A model generated the notes under the pieces. It did not search any database, was not told the origin of the DNA, and worked only from the letters and a program-made list of their open reading frames with translations. A DNA stretch of 64,000 nt from JAGXQV01 sp964451375 (GTDB taxonomy: Bacteria; Pseudomonadota; Gammaproteobacteria; Burkholderiales; Sulfuricellaceae), in contig CAYVIN010000001.1 in assembly GCA_964451375.1 (NCBI GenBank), positions 1 through 64,000 on the forward strand. Reading direction: 5' to 3'. Below, piece after piece: positions 15,208 to 23,873 of this stretch. The position numbers and the translations under genes were made by a program. Each line of letters starts with the position of its first letter. Positions within the stretch are counted from its first letter, which is position 1.

Positions 15208-16207
15208 TCGCCGTGGCGATTGCGCCCAACGTACCCATCAGGTTTTTCAACTCCGTGGGGGTGAGCGCCTGATCCGCGTCGCACCAGGCGTCGCACGGGC
15301 TGGGGTGCATTTCCACCAGCAGGCCGTCGGCCCCGGCAGCGATGGCGGCGCGCGACAGGGCCGGCACCATCCATGCTTTACCGCCGGCATGTGACGGATC
15401 GACGATCACCGGCAAATGCGTTTCCTTCTTCAGCACCGGAATCGCGGTGACGTCGAGCACGTTGCGGTAGTAGGTTTCGTAGGAACGGATACCGCGTTCG
15501 CAGAAGATGATGTTGTGGTTGCCGCCTGCGGCGATGTATTCGGCAGCCATCAGCCATTCGCTGATGGTGGCCGACATGCCGCGTTTCAAAACCACCGGGA
15601 TGCTGAGTTTGCCGACTTCCTTGAGAAGGTCGAAGTTTTGCATGTTGCGGGTGCCGATCTGGATTACGTCCACGCCGTATTCGAGGAAGGCGTCGATGGT
15701 GCGCACGTCCATCAGTTCGGTGACAATGGGCAGGTTGTGTTTGTCGGCGGCCTTGCGGAACATCGCCAGACCTTCCGCGCCATGGCCCTGGAAGGCATAC
15801 GGGCTGGTGCGGGGTTTGTACGCGCCGCCGCGCATCATGCGGCAACCGGCGTCTACCACGCCTTGTGCGGATTTTTCCATTTGTTCGTCGGTTTCCACCG
15901 AGCACGGGCCGCCGATGATCTGAATCTGGTTGCCGCCCAGCGGAATCCCCTTGATGTCGATCACGCTGTCGGCCTTGTGCCATTCGCGCCCGACGATCTT
16001 GTAAGGCTTGACGATGTGCATCGCCTGATCGACGCCGGGCAGGGCGTCCATGGATTCGATGTCGAGCTTGCGTTCGTCGCCGATGGCCCCGATGACGGTG
16101 CGCTCGGTGCCGCGCGAAATATTCACGTCCAGCCCGAATTCCTTGATTTTCTTGACCACGCCTTCGATCATTTGATCGGTGGCTTCGGGACTCATTACGA
16201 TAATCAT
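15191..16207 (-). CDS. aroF: 3-deoxy-7-phosphoheptulonate synthase (DAHP synthase, AroF/TIGR01361 type)
   Basis: The enzyme joins phosphoenolpyruvate and erythrose 4-phosphate to open the shikimate pathway. The 338-residue protein has an N-terminal ferredoxin-like regulatory domain (about 1-70: MIIVMSPEATDQMIEGV) followed by the TIM-barrel with IIGGPCSVET, RGGAYKPRTSPYAFQG, IGTRNMQNFDLL, VLKRGMSATI and VDPSHAGGK. This is the short Thermotoga/Bacillus-like class, not the E. coli type. A GGAG ribosome binding site precedes ATG 16207. It lies between hisC and tyrA. Confidence 0.95.
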   Translation of the reverse strand: MIIVMSPEATDQMIEGVVKKIKEFGLDVNISRGTERTVIGAIGDERKLDIESMDALPGVDQAMHIVKPYKIVGREWHKADSVIDIKGIPLGGNQIQIIGGPCSVETDEQMEKSAQGVVDAGCRMMRGGAYKPRTSPYAFQGHGAEGLAMFRKAADKHNLPIVTELMDVRTIDAFLEYGVDVIQIGTRNMQNFDLLKEVGKLSIPVVLKRGMSATISEWLMAAEYIAAGGNHNIIFCERGIRSYETYYRNVLDVTAIPVLKKETHLPVIVDPSHAGGKAWMVPALSRAAIAAGADGLLVEMHPSPCDAWCDADQALTPTELKNLMGTLGAIATAIGRTI

Positions 16208-16271
16208 GCTAACTCCAGATTTTAATAAATTGATTGATTTGGTTAAGAAGGGGCGGCATAGCGCCCCTGAG

Positions 16272-17387
16272 TTAATTCAGGGATTCTTCCAGGGCCTTGA
16301 GGAAAATCGCGTTTTCCTCTTCCAGTCCGACCGAGACGCGCAGGTATTCCGGCATTCCGTAATTGCCGACCGGGCGCACAATCACGCCCTTCTTGAGCAG
16401 GCTGTGATACATCGCGGTGGCGTCGCCCTTGTCTCCGTATGGGGGGATATGCACCGCGACGAAGTTGCCATAAGAAGGGATGTATGTGAGTCCGAGGCGG
16501 GTGAATCCGGCGGTGAGTTGTTCCATGCCCTTGCGGTTGATCTCCAGGCAATCGGCGAGAAAGGCTTCGTCTTCCAGCGCAGCAATCGCGGCGGCCTGCG
16601 CCAGACTGTTGACGTTGAAGGGTTGGCGCACACGGTTCAGCATGTCGGCGACCTGCGGGCTGGCGGCTGCAAAGCCCACGCGCAACCCGGCCAGCCCGTA
16701 GGCTTTGGAGAAGGTGCGGGTGACAATCAGATTGGGGAAGCGCTTGATCCAGCCGAAGCTGTCGGTGCGTAATTCTACAGGCAGGTATTCGGTGTAGGCT
16801 TCGTCGAGCACCACGATGACGTTTTCGGGAACCCGCTCGATCAGGCCGAGCAGTTCACCAGGCTTGAGCAGGGTGCCGGTGGGGTTGTTGGGGTTGGCGA
16901 CGAACATCACCTTGGTGTCGTCGTCGATGGCTTCCAGCAAAGCTTTCGGGTTATGCCCATAATCCCTGGCCGGCGCTTCGATACCGCGCGCCCCGGTGGC
17001 CTGGGTGACCAGCGGATAAACGGCGAACGCATGTTGTGCGTAAACCGCCGACGAAGTCGCGTTGAGGAACGCGCGTCCCACCAGTTCGAGTACGTCGTTG
17101 GAGCCGTTGCCCAGCACGATCTGGCTGATTTCCAGCCCGAAACGCCCGGCCAGCGCGGATTTCAGCGCAAAGCCGTTGCCGTCCGGGTAGCGGGCGACTT
17201 CAAGAAATACGTTTTCAATCGCGGCCAGTACGCGCGGGCTGGCGCCCAGCGGGTTTTCATTGGAGGCCAGCTTGACGATGTCGGCTTCGTCGAGGCCCAT
17301 TTCGCGTGCCAGTTCGGAGATCGGCTTGCCCGGCTGGTAGGGGGCGATGGCGCGGACGTAGGTGGGGGAGAGTTCGCAAAGGTCCAT
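16272..17387 (-). CDS. hisC: Histidinol-phosphate aminotransferase
   Basis: The 371-residue PLP enzyme has the family order: KLASNENPLGASP, YPDGNGFALKSALA, NGSNDVLELVGR, MFVANPNNPTGT, VLDEAYTEYL and TRTFSKAYGLAGLRVGF, where SKAYG carries the PLP lysine. In the aromatic supraoperon this gene (hisHb) acts on histidinol phosphate and possibly aromatic keto acids. ATG 17387 (MDLCELSPTYVRAI) is chosen over ATG 17477, which overlaps the upstream gene. The stop is followed by a 64-base gap before aroF. Confidence 0.95.
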   Translation of the reverse strand: MDLCELSPTYVRAIAPYQPGKPISELAREMGLDEADIVKLASNENPLGASPRVLAAIENVFLEVARYPDGNGFALKSALAGRFGLEISQIVLGNGSNDVLELVGRAFLNATSSAVYAQHAFAVYPLVTQATGARGIEAPARDYGHNPKALLEAIDDDTKVMFVANPNNPTGTLLKPGELLGLIERVPENVIVVLDEAYTEYLPVELRTDSFGWIKRFPNLIVTRTFSKAYGLAGLRVGFAAASPQVADMLNRVRQPFNVNSLAQAAAIAALEDEAFLADCLEINRKGMEQLTAGFTRLGLTYIPSYGNFVAVHIPPYGDKGDATAMYHSLLKKGVIVRPVGNYGMPEYLRVSVGLEEENAIFLKALEESLN

Positions 17388-17400
17388 GCGTGCTTTCGGA

Positions 17401-17973
17401 TTAGAACAGTTCGATGTCGTCGCCGCTGGGCTTGTCGTTGGGCGCGTTTTCGCGGCACAGAGCCAGGGCTTCGGCAATGCTGGCGCCGTTCAGCATGGCG
17501 TCGAACATGATGCGTTCGGATTCCATGGTGTACTTGGCGCGGATATATTGCTGGATGGCTACCCATTCACCGGGGTTGTAAAGGCGTCCGGTATCGGAAA
17601 TCAATTCGGCCAGCGAGTCGATGCTGCGGCATACATGATCCATGCGCTGCACCAGCCGGTCGTAGAACTGAAACGCGACGATGGCTTGCTGGACGTGGTT
17701 GGTGACGAATGCGCTGTTGCTTTCGATGGTGGAGCGGATCGCCTGACTGGCGGGGTCGTCCGGCAGGCCGTCGGCGGCCTCGGCAATGGCTTGCAGCGAA
17801 TCCGACATCGAGGTAAACGAGTCGGTCAGTACCGAAACGGACTCGTTGCTGTCGGTCATCGCCATTTCGATCTGTCCGATGGCCAGGCCCAGCATCAAGA
17901 TGGTTTCGCGTACCTGGCTCCAGTCGAGATCGGGTGAGGCGGCGCTGGAGCGGATTTTCAAGTCTTTGTCCAT
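17401..17973 (-). CDS. Helical protein resembling chemotaxis phosphatase/MCP signalling proteins
   Basis: The 190-residue protein is almost wholly helical. Residues 20-65 resemble a signalling-type coiled coil, residues 95-120 contain AIVAFQFYDRLVQRMDHV, and it ends in an acidic amphipathic tail (GDDIELF) similar in style to tails that contact response regulators. This combination recalls CheZ-like or MCP-related proteins, but the catalytic CheZ glutamine region is not clear, so I do not assign an activity. It lies between pheA and hisC with 9- and 13-base gaps, inside an amino-acid operon, which is unexpected. Confidence 0.65.
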   Translation of the reverse strand: MDKDLKIRSSAASPDLDWSQVRETILMLGLAIGQIEMAMTDSNESVSVLTDSFTSMSDSLQAIAEAADGLPDDPASQAIRSTIESNSAFVTNHVQQAIVAFQFYDRLVQRMDHVCRSIDSLAELISDTGRLYNPGEWVAIQQYIRAKYTMESERIMFDAMLNGASIAEALALCRENAPNDKPSGDDIELF

Positions 17974-17982
17974 GTTGTTCCC

Positions 17983-19068
17983 CTATAGAACCGCGACCGG
18001 ATAGGAGCCGAGCACCTTGAGGAATGCCGCACGTTCGGACAGTTCCTCCAGTGCCTTGGCAACCTTCGCGTCCTGGCGGTGGCCTTCGATGTCCACGAAA
18101 AACATATATTCCCATAAGCCGGTACGCGACGGGCGCGATTCCAGCTTGCACATGCTGACCTGGTTTTCCGCAAGCGGCGCGAGGAGGTCGAACATCGCGC
18201 CGGGACGGTTCTTCGCGGAGACCACCAGCGAGGTTTTGTCCTTGCCGGAAATCGCCGCGTCGTGCTTGCCGATCACCAGGAAGCGCGTGGTATTGTTGGG
18301 TTCGTCCTCGATGTTGCCGGCGACCGTCAGCAACTGGTAGGCCTCTGCGGCGGCATCCCCGGCAATCGCCGCCAGCGCGCCACCCGATTCGATGGTGTCT
18401 TCCGCCGCCATACGCGCCGCTTCGGCGTTGCTGGCGGTATTGACGCGCTTAGCGTGGGGCAGGTTCTTGTTCAGCCATTCGTGGCATTGGGCGAAAGATT
18501 GGGGGTGGGAATACACCACCTGGGTGTTTTCCAGCCCCCCGGATTTCTTCAGAAGATGCTGATGGACGCGCAAATCGACTTCGCCGCAGATTTTGAGTGC
18601 GGTCCCCAGCAGCAGGTCGAGCGTGGTGCCGACCGCGCCGCCGGTGGAGTTCTCCACCGGAACCACGCCGTAATCCATGCTGCCTGCTTCGACCTGACGG
18701 AAAACTTCGTCGATGGAAGCACAGGCATGGGTTTGCGCGGCATGACCGAAATGCTTGAGCGCGGCAGCCTGGCTGAAAGTGCCCTGGGGACCGAGGAAGG
18801 CCACCGCGAGGGGCTTTTCCAGGGCCAGGCAGGCCGACATGACTTCGCGGAACAGGCGCGCCACGGTTTCCCCGGCAAGCGGGCCGGGATTGTTGTCCTT
18901 GACCCGGCGCAGCACCTGGGCTTCGCGTTCGGGACGATAAACCAGGTTGCCGCCTTTCAGCGCGCCGATAGCCTGGGCATGGCCGGCGCGCGCGTTGACG
19001 AGCTGGAGTATCTGATCGTCGATGGCGTCGATGGCGTCGCGGTGTTGTTTGAGTTGGTCGTCAGACAT
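17983..19068 (-). CDS. pheA: Bifunctional chorismate mutase / prephenate dehydratase
   Basis: The P-protein makes phenylpyruvate from chorismate. Residues 1-85 are an AroQ chorismate mutase (IDAIDDQILQLVNARAGHA, then PEREAQVLRRV); residues 90-270 are prephenate dehydratase with FLGPQGTFSQAAAL, VPVENSTGG and NNTTRFLVIG; residues 280-360 form the ACT domain (TSLVVSAKNRPGAMFDLL and KLESRPSR), which binds phenylalanine for feedback control. The 361-residue length is standard. ATG 19068 overlaps the serC stop by 8 bases. Confidence 0.96.
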   Translation of the reverse strand: MSDDQLKQHRDAIDAIDDQILQLVNARAGHAQAIGALKGGNLVYRPEREAQVLRRVKDNNPGPLAGETVARLFREVMSACLALEKPLAVAFLGPQGTFSQAAALKHFGHAAQTHACASIDEVFRQVEAGSMDYGVVPVENSTGGAVGTTLDLLLGTALKICGEVDLRVHQHLLKKSGGLENTQVVYSHPQSFAQCHEWLNKNLPHAKRVNTASNAEAARMAAEDTIESGGALAAIAGDAAAEAYQLLTVAGNIEDEPNNTTRFLVIGKHDAAISGKDKTSLVVSAKNRPGAMFDLLAPLAENQVSMCKLESRPSRTGLWEYMFFVDIEGHRQDAKVAKALEELSERAAFLKVLGSYPVAVL

Positions 19069-20143
19069 GCGTTTTCTCGAAATCCTGCATGAATGTAGTG
19101 AGTGCTTTGACGCCGTCAAGCGGCATGGCGTTGTAGATCGAGGCGCGCATTCCGCCCACCGAACTGTGGCCCTTGATTTGCACGATGCCGCGTTTTTTGG
19201 CTTCGCCGATGAAGGCTTCATCCAGGCCGGACTTGGTCAGGGTGAAGGGGATGTTCATGCGCGAACGATAGGCAGTATCCACCGGGTTGCGGTAGAGGGT
19301 GCTGGCGTCGATGGCGCGATACAGCAGATCGGCTTTTTCAATGTTGACTTTTTCGATGGCGGCCAGGCCGCCCTGACGTTTCAGCCATTTGAATACCAGA
19401 CCGGCCATGTAGATGCCGTAAGTCGGCGGGGTGTTGAGCATCGAGCCGTGTTCCGCCTGTACCGCGTAATCAAGCATGGTCGGCGTGGCGGCTGGGCAAT
19501 GCCCAATCAGGTCGTCGCGCACGATGACGATGGTCAGGCCCGCCGGGCCGATATTTTTCTGCGCGCCTGCGTAAATCAGTCCAAACCGCGAGATGTCCAG
19601 AGGCCGCGACAGGATGTGCGAGGACATGTCGGCGATCAGCGGAACGTTATCCGGCAGGGCCGTGTAATCGTGGACTTCGACGCCGTGGATGGTTTCGTTG
19701 GTGCAGACGTGCAGGTATGAGGCGTTGGAATCGAGTTCCAGTTCATTGCGGGCCGGGAAGCGGGTGAACTTGCTCGCTTCGGTGCTACCGGCGAGGCGCG
19801 CCGTCCCGACCTTCTGCGCTTCCTTGTAAGCCTTTTTCGACCAGGAACCGGTCACGACGTAGTCGCCGCTACCGCCATTGAGCAGATTCAGGGGTATCTG
19901 GGCAAATTGCAGGGTCGCGCCGCCTTGCAGGAACAGCACCTTGTAATTGGCCGGGATACCCAGCAAGTCGCGCAGGTCGGTTTCGGCCTGGGCGATGATG
20001 GCGGAGAATTCCTTGCCGCGATGGCTCATCTCCATTACCGACATGCCGCAGCATTGCCAGTTGAGGAGTTCGTCGCGCGCTTGTTCCAGGACTTCCTGGG
20101 GCAACAGGGCCGGGCCGGCGCTGAAATTATGGATACGTTCCAT
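19061..20143 (-). CDS. serC: Phosphoserine aminotransferase
   Basis: SerC makes phosphoserine from 3-phosphohydroxypyruvate and also serves pyridoxine synthesis. The 360-residue PLP enzyme starts MERIHNFSAGPALLPQEVLEQ and contains MEMSHRGKEF, LFLQGGATLQFAQIPLNLL, and the PLP-lysine region YAGAQKNIGPAG, ending with the VGGMRASIYNAMP loop. It lies downstream of gyrA and overlaps pheA, the ancestral order of the serC-pheA-hisC supraoperon. An upstream in-frame ATG (20155) adds only four residues. Confidence 0.97.
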   Translation of the reverse strand: MERIHNFSAGPALLPQEVLEQARDELLNWQCCGMSVMEMSHRGKEFSAIIAQAETDLRDLLGIPANYKVLFLQGGATLQFAQIPLNLLNGGSGDYVVTGSWSKKAYKEAQKVGTARLAGSTEASKFTRFPARNELELDSNASYLHVCTNETIHGVEVHDYTALPDNVPLIADMSSHILSRPLDISRFGLIYAGAQKNIGPAGLTIVIVRDDLIGHCPAATPTMLDYAVQAEHGSMLNTPPTYGIYMAGLVFKWLKRQGGLAAIEKVNIEKADLLYRAIDASTLYRNPVDTAYRSRMNIPFTLTKSGLDEAFIGEAKKRGIVQIKGHSSVGGMRASIYNAMPLDGVKALTTFMQDFEKTHV

Positions 20144-20225
20144 TGCTGACTTCATTGTTGATTATTGAGGATTGGGCCTTGAGTTGTCGGTGGTACGCAC
20201 TCCAACTCAAATCAAAGCCCGCTTA

Positions 20226-22808
20226 TTACACTGGGGCGTCGCTTTCCGGTTCGCCGCTCTGCTCGTCTTCGTCATCTGATTCCAGAATCCGCTCCAGACC
20301 GATCAGTTTGCCGCCTTCGTCCACATTGATCAGCGTGACGCCTTGTGTGGCGCGGCCCATGAGGCGGATTTCCCGAACCCGGGTGCGGATCAATACGCCA
20401 TCCGTGGTGATCAGCATGATTTCGTCGTCTTCGTTGACCAGTTTGGCGGCAACCACCTTGCCGTTACGTTCGCTGGTCTGAATCGCGATCATGCCTTGTG
20501 TGCCGCGTCCATGACGGGTGTATTCGCTGATCGGCGAACGTTTGCCGAAGCCGTTTTCGGTAGCCGTTAGCACCGCTTGTTCTTCGTTCTCCGCAACCAG
20601 CAGGGCGATAACTTGGTGCCCCTGAGCGAGGCGCATCCCAATCACACCGCGCGAGGCGCGACCCATCGGGCGCACGTCGTTTTCGTCAAAACGCACCGCC
20701 TTGCCGCCGTTGGAGAACAACATCACGTCATGTTCGCCATCGGTGAGCGCGACGCCGATCAGGTAGTCGCCTTCGTCGAGATTTACCGCGATGATGCCAC
20801 GCCGGGTTGGGCGAGAGAAGTCGGAAAGCGGGGTTTTCTTGACGATGCCGTTGGCGGTCGCCATGAAAATGAAGCGGTTGTCGTCGAATTCCTTGACCGG
20901 CAGAATGGCGTTGATTTTTTCACCTTCTTCCAGTTGGAGCAGATTGACAATCGGTTTGCCACGGGAAATGCGGCTGCCCTGTGGCACTTCGTAGACCTTG
21001 ATCCAGTACACCCGGCCCCGGTTGGAGAAGCACAGAATGTAATCGTGGGTGTTGGCGACGAAGAGTTTTTCGATGAAATCGTCATCCTTGGTCGCTGCTG
21101 CCTGTTTGCCGCGTCCGCCGCGCTTCTGGGCGCTATAGTCTTCCAGCGGTTGGGACTTGAAGTAGCCGCCGTGGGAAAGCGTAACCACCATATCCTGCGG
21201 GGCGATCAGGTCTTCCAGGCTCAAATCCTGGGCATTCTCGACGATTTCGCTGCGGCGTTTGTCACCGAACTGCAAGCGAATCGCGGACAATTCCGTGACG
21301 ATGATTTCGGTGACGCGCTCCGGTTTGGCGAGGATATCCAGCAAGTCGGCGATTTTTTCCATCACTTCCCTGTATTCGCCGACGATCTTGTCCTGCTCCA
21401 GGCCGGTCAGGCGTTGCAGACGCAGTTCCAGAATCGCTTGCGCCTGCGTTTCGGAGAGGCGGTAACCCTGTTCCGAAAAACCAAAATCCGCAGCCAGCCA
21501 TTCGGGACGCGAGGCGTCGGCAGAGGCGCGCTTTAGCATGTCCTCCACCAGTTGCGAGCGCCACAAGCGGCCCATCAGGCCTTCCTTGGCGACAGCGGGG
21601 GTGGGGGCGGCCTTGATCAGGACGATCACGTCATCGACGTTGGACAACGCAACGGCGAGACCTTCCAGAATATGGCCGCGATCCCGCGCCTTCTTCAGTT
21701 CAAATACGGTGCGCCGCGTCACCACTTCGCGGCGATGGCGCAGGAAGGCTTCGAGCATCTGCTTGAGGTTGAGCAGGCGTGGCTGACCATCGACCAGCGC
21801 CACCATGTTCATGCCGAAGGTGTCCTGCAACTGGGTGAGCTTGTAGAGATTGTTGAGGATGACCTCGGGATTTTCGCCGCGCTTGAGTTCGATGACCATG
21901 CGCATACCCGATTTGTCGGATTCGTCGCGTAGTTCGGAAATGCCTTCGAGGCGCTTTTCGCGTACCAGTTCGGCGATCTTTTCGAGCAGGTTCTTCTTGT
22001 TAACCTGATAGGGCAACTCGTCGATGATGACCGCCTGGCGGCCACCCACCTTGTCGATATCCTCGAAGTGCGCACGGGCGCGCATCACCACCCGGCCCCG
22101 CCCGGTGCGGTAGCCTTCCTTGACGCCGACCGTGCCATAGATGATGCCGGCGGTAGGAAAATCCGGGGCGGGAACGATGTCGATCAATTCCTCGATGCCG
22201 GTTTCCGGTTCGGCCAGCAGTTTCAGGCAGGCGTCCACCACTTCGTTGAGGTTGTGCGGCGGAATATTCGTCGCCATGCCCACCGCAATACCGGAACTGC
22301 CGTTGATCAGCAGATTGGGCAGCTTGGACGGCATGATCAGCGGTTCGTGTTCGGAACCGTCGTAGTTGGGGCCGAAATCGACGGTTTCCTTGTCGAGGTC
22401 GGCGAGCAGTTCATGGGCGATGCGCGCCATGCGGATTTCGGTATAACGCATCGCGGCGGCGTTGTCGCCATCTACCGAACCGAAGTTGCCCTGACCATCC
22501 ACCAGCGGGTAGCGCAGGCTGAAATTCTGCGCCATGCGCACGATGGTGTCGTAAACGGCGGTGTCGCCGTGGGGGTGATATTTACCGATAACGTCGCCGA
22601 CGATACGCGCCGACTTCTTGTAAGCCTTGTTCCAGTCGTTGGAGAGTTCGTGCATCGCGAACAATACGCGCCGGTGCACCGGCTTGAGTCCGTCGCGAAC
22701 ATCCGGCAGGGCGCGCCCGACGATCACGCTCATCGCGTAATCGAGGTAGGAGCGGCGCATTTCTTCTTCCAAGCTAACCGGGAGGGTTTCTTTTGCGAAT
22801 TGATCCAT
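20226..22808 (-). CDS. gyrA: DNA gyrase subunit A
   Basis: GyrA is the DNA-cleaving and rejoining subunit of gyrase. The 860-residue protein has the cleavage domain with catalytic Tyr122 (AAMRYTEIRM), the quinolone-determining segment HPHGDTAVYDT with Thr83 and Asp87, and a six-bladed C-terminal wrapping domain with GyrA-box QKRGGRG (about residue 565). Thr at position 83, in place of the E. coli Ser, is common as a wild-type residue in other bacteria and is not by itself evidence of resistance. The acidic C-terminal tail (DDEDEQSGEPESD) is typical. Confidence 0.98.
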   Translation of the reverse strand: MDQFAKETLPVSLEEEMRRSYLDYAMSVIVGRALPDVRDGLKPVHRRVLFAMHELSNDWNKAYKKSARIVGDVIGKYHPHGDTAVYDTIVRMAQNFSLRYPLVDGQGNFGSVDGDNAAAMRYTEIRMARIAHELLADLDKETVDFGPNYDGSEHEPLIMPSKLPNLLINGSSGIAVGMATNIPPHNLNEVVDACLKLLAEPETGIEELIDIVPAPDFPTAGIIYGTVGVKEGYRTGRGRVVMRARAHFEDIDKVGGRQAVIIDELPYQVNKKNLLEKIAELVREKRLEGISELRDESDKSGMRMVIELKRGENPEVILNNLYKLTQLQDTFGMNMVALVDGQPRLLNLKQMLEAFLRHRREVVTRRTVFELKKARDRGHILEGLAVALSNVDDVIVLIKAAPTPAVAKEGLMGRLWRSQLVEDMLKRASADASRPEWLAADFGFSEQGYRLSETQAQAILELRLQRLTGLEQDKIVGEYREVMEKIADLLDILAKPERVTEIIVTELSAIRLQFGDKRRSEIVENAQDLSLEDLIAPQDMVVTLSHGGYFKSQPLEDYSAQKRGGRGKQAAATKDDDFIEKLFVANTHDYILCFSNRGRVYWIKVYEVPQGSRISRGKPIVNLLQLEEGEKINAILPVKEFDDNRFIFMATANGIVKKTPLSDFSRPTRRGIIAVNLDEGDYLIGVALTDGEHDVMLFSNGGKAVRFDENDVRPMGRASRGVIGMRLAQGHQVIALLVAENEEQAVLTATENGFGKRSPISEYTRHGRGTQGMIAIQTSERNGKVVAAKLVNEDDEIMLITTDGVLIRTRVREIRLMGRATQGVTLINVDEGGKLIGLERILESDDEDEQSGEPESDAPV

Positions 22809-23107
22809 GTGTGCCGTTCAGTATGTTTTTATAAGCCAACTGGCGTATAGCAAAAAAGGAAAAATTTTAACATGTAAGCCTTGGCATTAGCCATTATTTG
22901 TCATACCCCTGTATTTTCAATAGATTCGTCGTTTAAAAGAAAGGTTGCGAATAGTTGAGAAAACCGGTTTCATCGGTAGGGGGTTTTTGTGTAAAATAGG
23001 TGGGCGTGTATGCCAGATGCTGGAACATTGATCTGGCCTTTCCAAAGGCAACACTGAGGCCAGCTGTTTAAATTGCCTGAAAAATTAAATCCAAGGAGAA
23101 ATAAATT
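22809..23107 (+). promoter_or_regulatory. Divergent gyrA/ompA intergenic region with candidate ompA promoter
   Basis: No gene is seen in these 299 bases. A candidate sigma-70 promoter for ompA is TTCATC (22969-22974), a 17-base spacer and TAAAAT (22992-22997), which would give a leader of about 100 bases, typical of ompA mRNAs. A strong ribosome binding site, AAGGAG at 23093-23098, precedes the ompA ATG. The gyrA promoter must lie in the left, AT-rich half (22840-22910), but I cannot fix it. Confidence 0.45.
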
Positions 23108-23809
23108 ATGAAATTAGCACCGGCGAAACTGTTGTTGGGCATGATTGCCCTGTCGTGCTTGGGGATGAGCAGCGCGTATGCTCACCAAGTTGAAAAAGAA
23201 GGTTACCTGATCGACACCCGCAACAACGTCGTGAAAAACAGCTACAACCAATGCTGGCGCACCGGCTACTGGACGCCGGCAATGGCGATCGAAGAATGCG
23301 ATCCCGATCTGATCAAGAAAGAAGTCAAGCCGGTGGCTCCGCCCGTAGTGAAGCAGGATCCTCCCAAGCCTGTGGTGCCGGAAGCTGGCCCGCAAAAGCC
23401 CGCCGTCAAGGCCGACTTCAAAGCTGAAGCCCTTTTCGACTTCGACAAGTTCAAGGTCAAGGTGGAAGGCCAGAAGGAACTCGACAGCAAGATCATCGCC
23501 GCGATGAAGGCACATCCTGAAGTTGAAAAGCTGCTGGTGACGGGTCATACCGACCGCATCGGTTCCGCCAAGTACAACCAGAAATTGTCCGAGCGCCGCG
23601 CCAACGCGGTCAAGGAATATCTGGTCAAGCAAGGCGTTGCTGCTGACCGCATCAAGGCAGTGGGTAAAGGTGAATCCGAACCCAACGCTGAAGCCAACAC
23701 CAAGGAAAAATGCAAGGGTGTGAAGGCCAAGAAGAAGTTGATTGCTTGCCTGCAACCGGATCGCCGCGTGACGGTTACCCCGGAAGTTCAAGTGCCGGTT
23801 AAAAAATAA
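23108..23809 (+). CDS. ompA: OmpA family outer-membrane protein
   Basis: The 233-residue protein has a signal peptide (MKLAPAKLLLGMIALSCLGMSSAYA, cleavage near residue 25), a short N-terminal region with CWRTGYW...CDPDL, a proline-rich linker (about 75-100) and a C-terminal OmpA/MotB domain (AEALFDFDKFKV...LLVTGHTDRIGSAKYNQKLSERRANAVKEYL) that binds peptidoglycan through conserved Asp and Arg residues. It lacks a full eight-strand barrel, like the short OmpA proteins of betaproteobacteria. Two extra cysteines in KEKCKGVKAKKKLIACLQPDRRV probably form a disulfide. Confidence 0.95.
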   Translation: MKLAPAKLLLGMIALSCLGMSSAYAHQVEKEGYLIDTRNNVVKNSYNQCWRTGYWTPAMAIEECDPDLIKKEVKPVAPPVVKQDPPKPVVPEAGPQKPAVKADFKAEALFDFDKFKVKVEGQKELDSKIIAAMKAHPEVEKLLVTGHTDRIGSAKYNQKLSERRANAVKEYLVKQGVAADRIKAVGKGESEPNAEANTKEKCKGVKAKKKLIACLQPDRRVTVTPEVQVPVKK

Positions 23810-23828
23810 GACTCCTTATTACCGACTC

Positions 23829-23856
23829 AGCCCCGCCATTGTGCGGGGCTTTTTTA
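23829..23856 (+). terminator. Rho-independent terminator of ompA
   Basis: A GC-rich stem, AGCCCCGC paired with GCGGGGCT around an ATTGT-type loop, is followed by six T residues. It begins about 20 bases after the ompA stop, as expected for a highly expressed gene. Confidence 0.9.
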
Positions 23857-23873
23857 TGCGCTAAATTCGTGAC

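Noticed and set aside
20180..20210. Weak stem (TTGAGTTG/CAACTCAA) as gyrA terminator
   Set aside because: Only 8 base pairs, no T-run, and the serC start is close; readthrough is more likely.
20577..21536. 319-codon plus-strand ORF opposite gyrA
   Set aside because: It lies antisense to strongly conserved GyrA coding sequence and has no recognisable domain; a codon-bias shadow.
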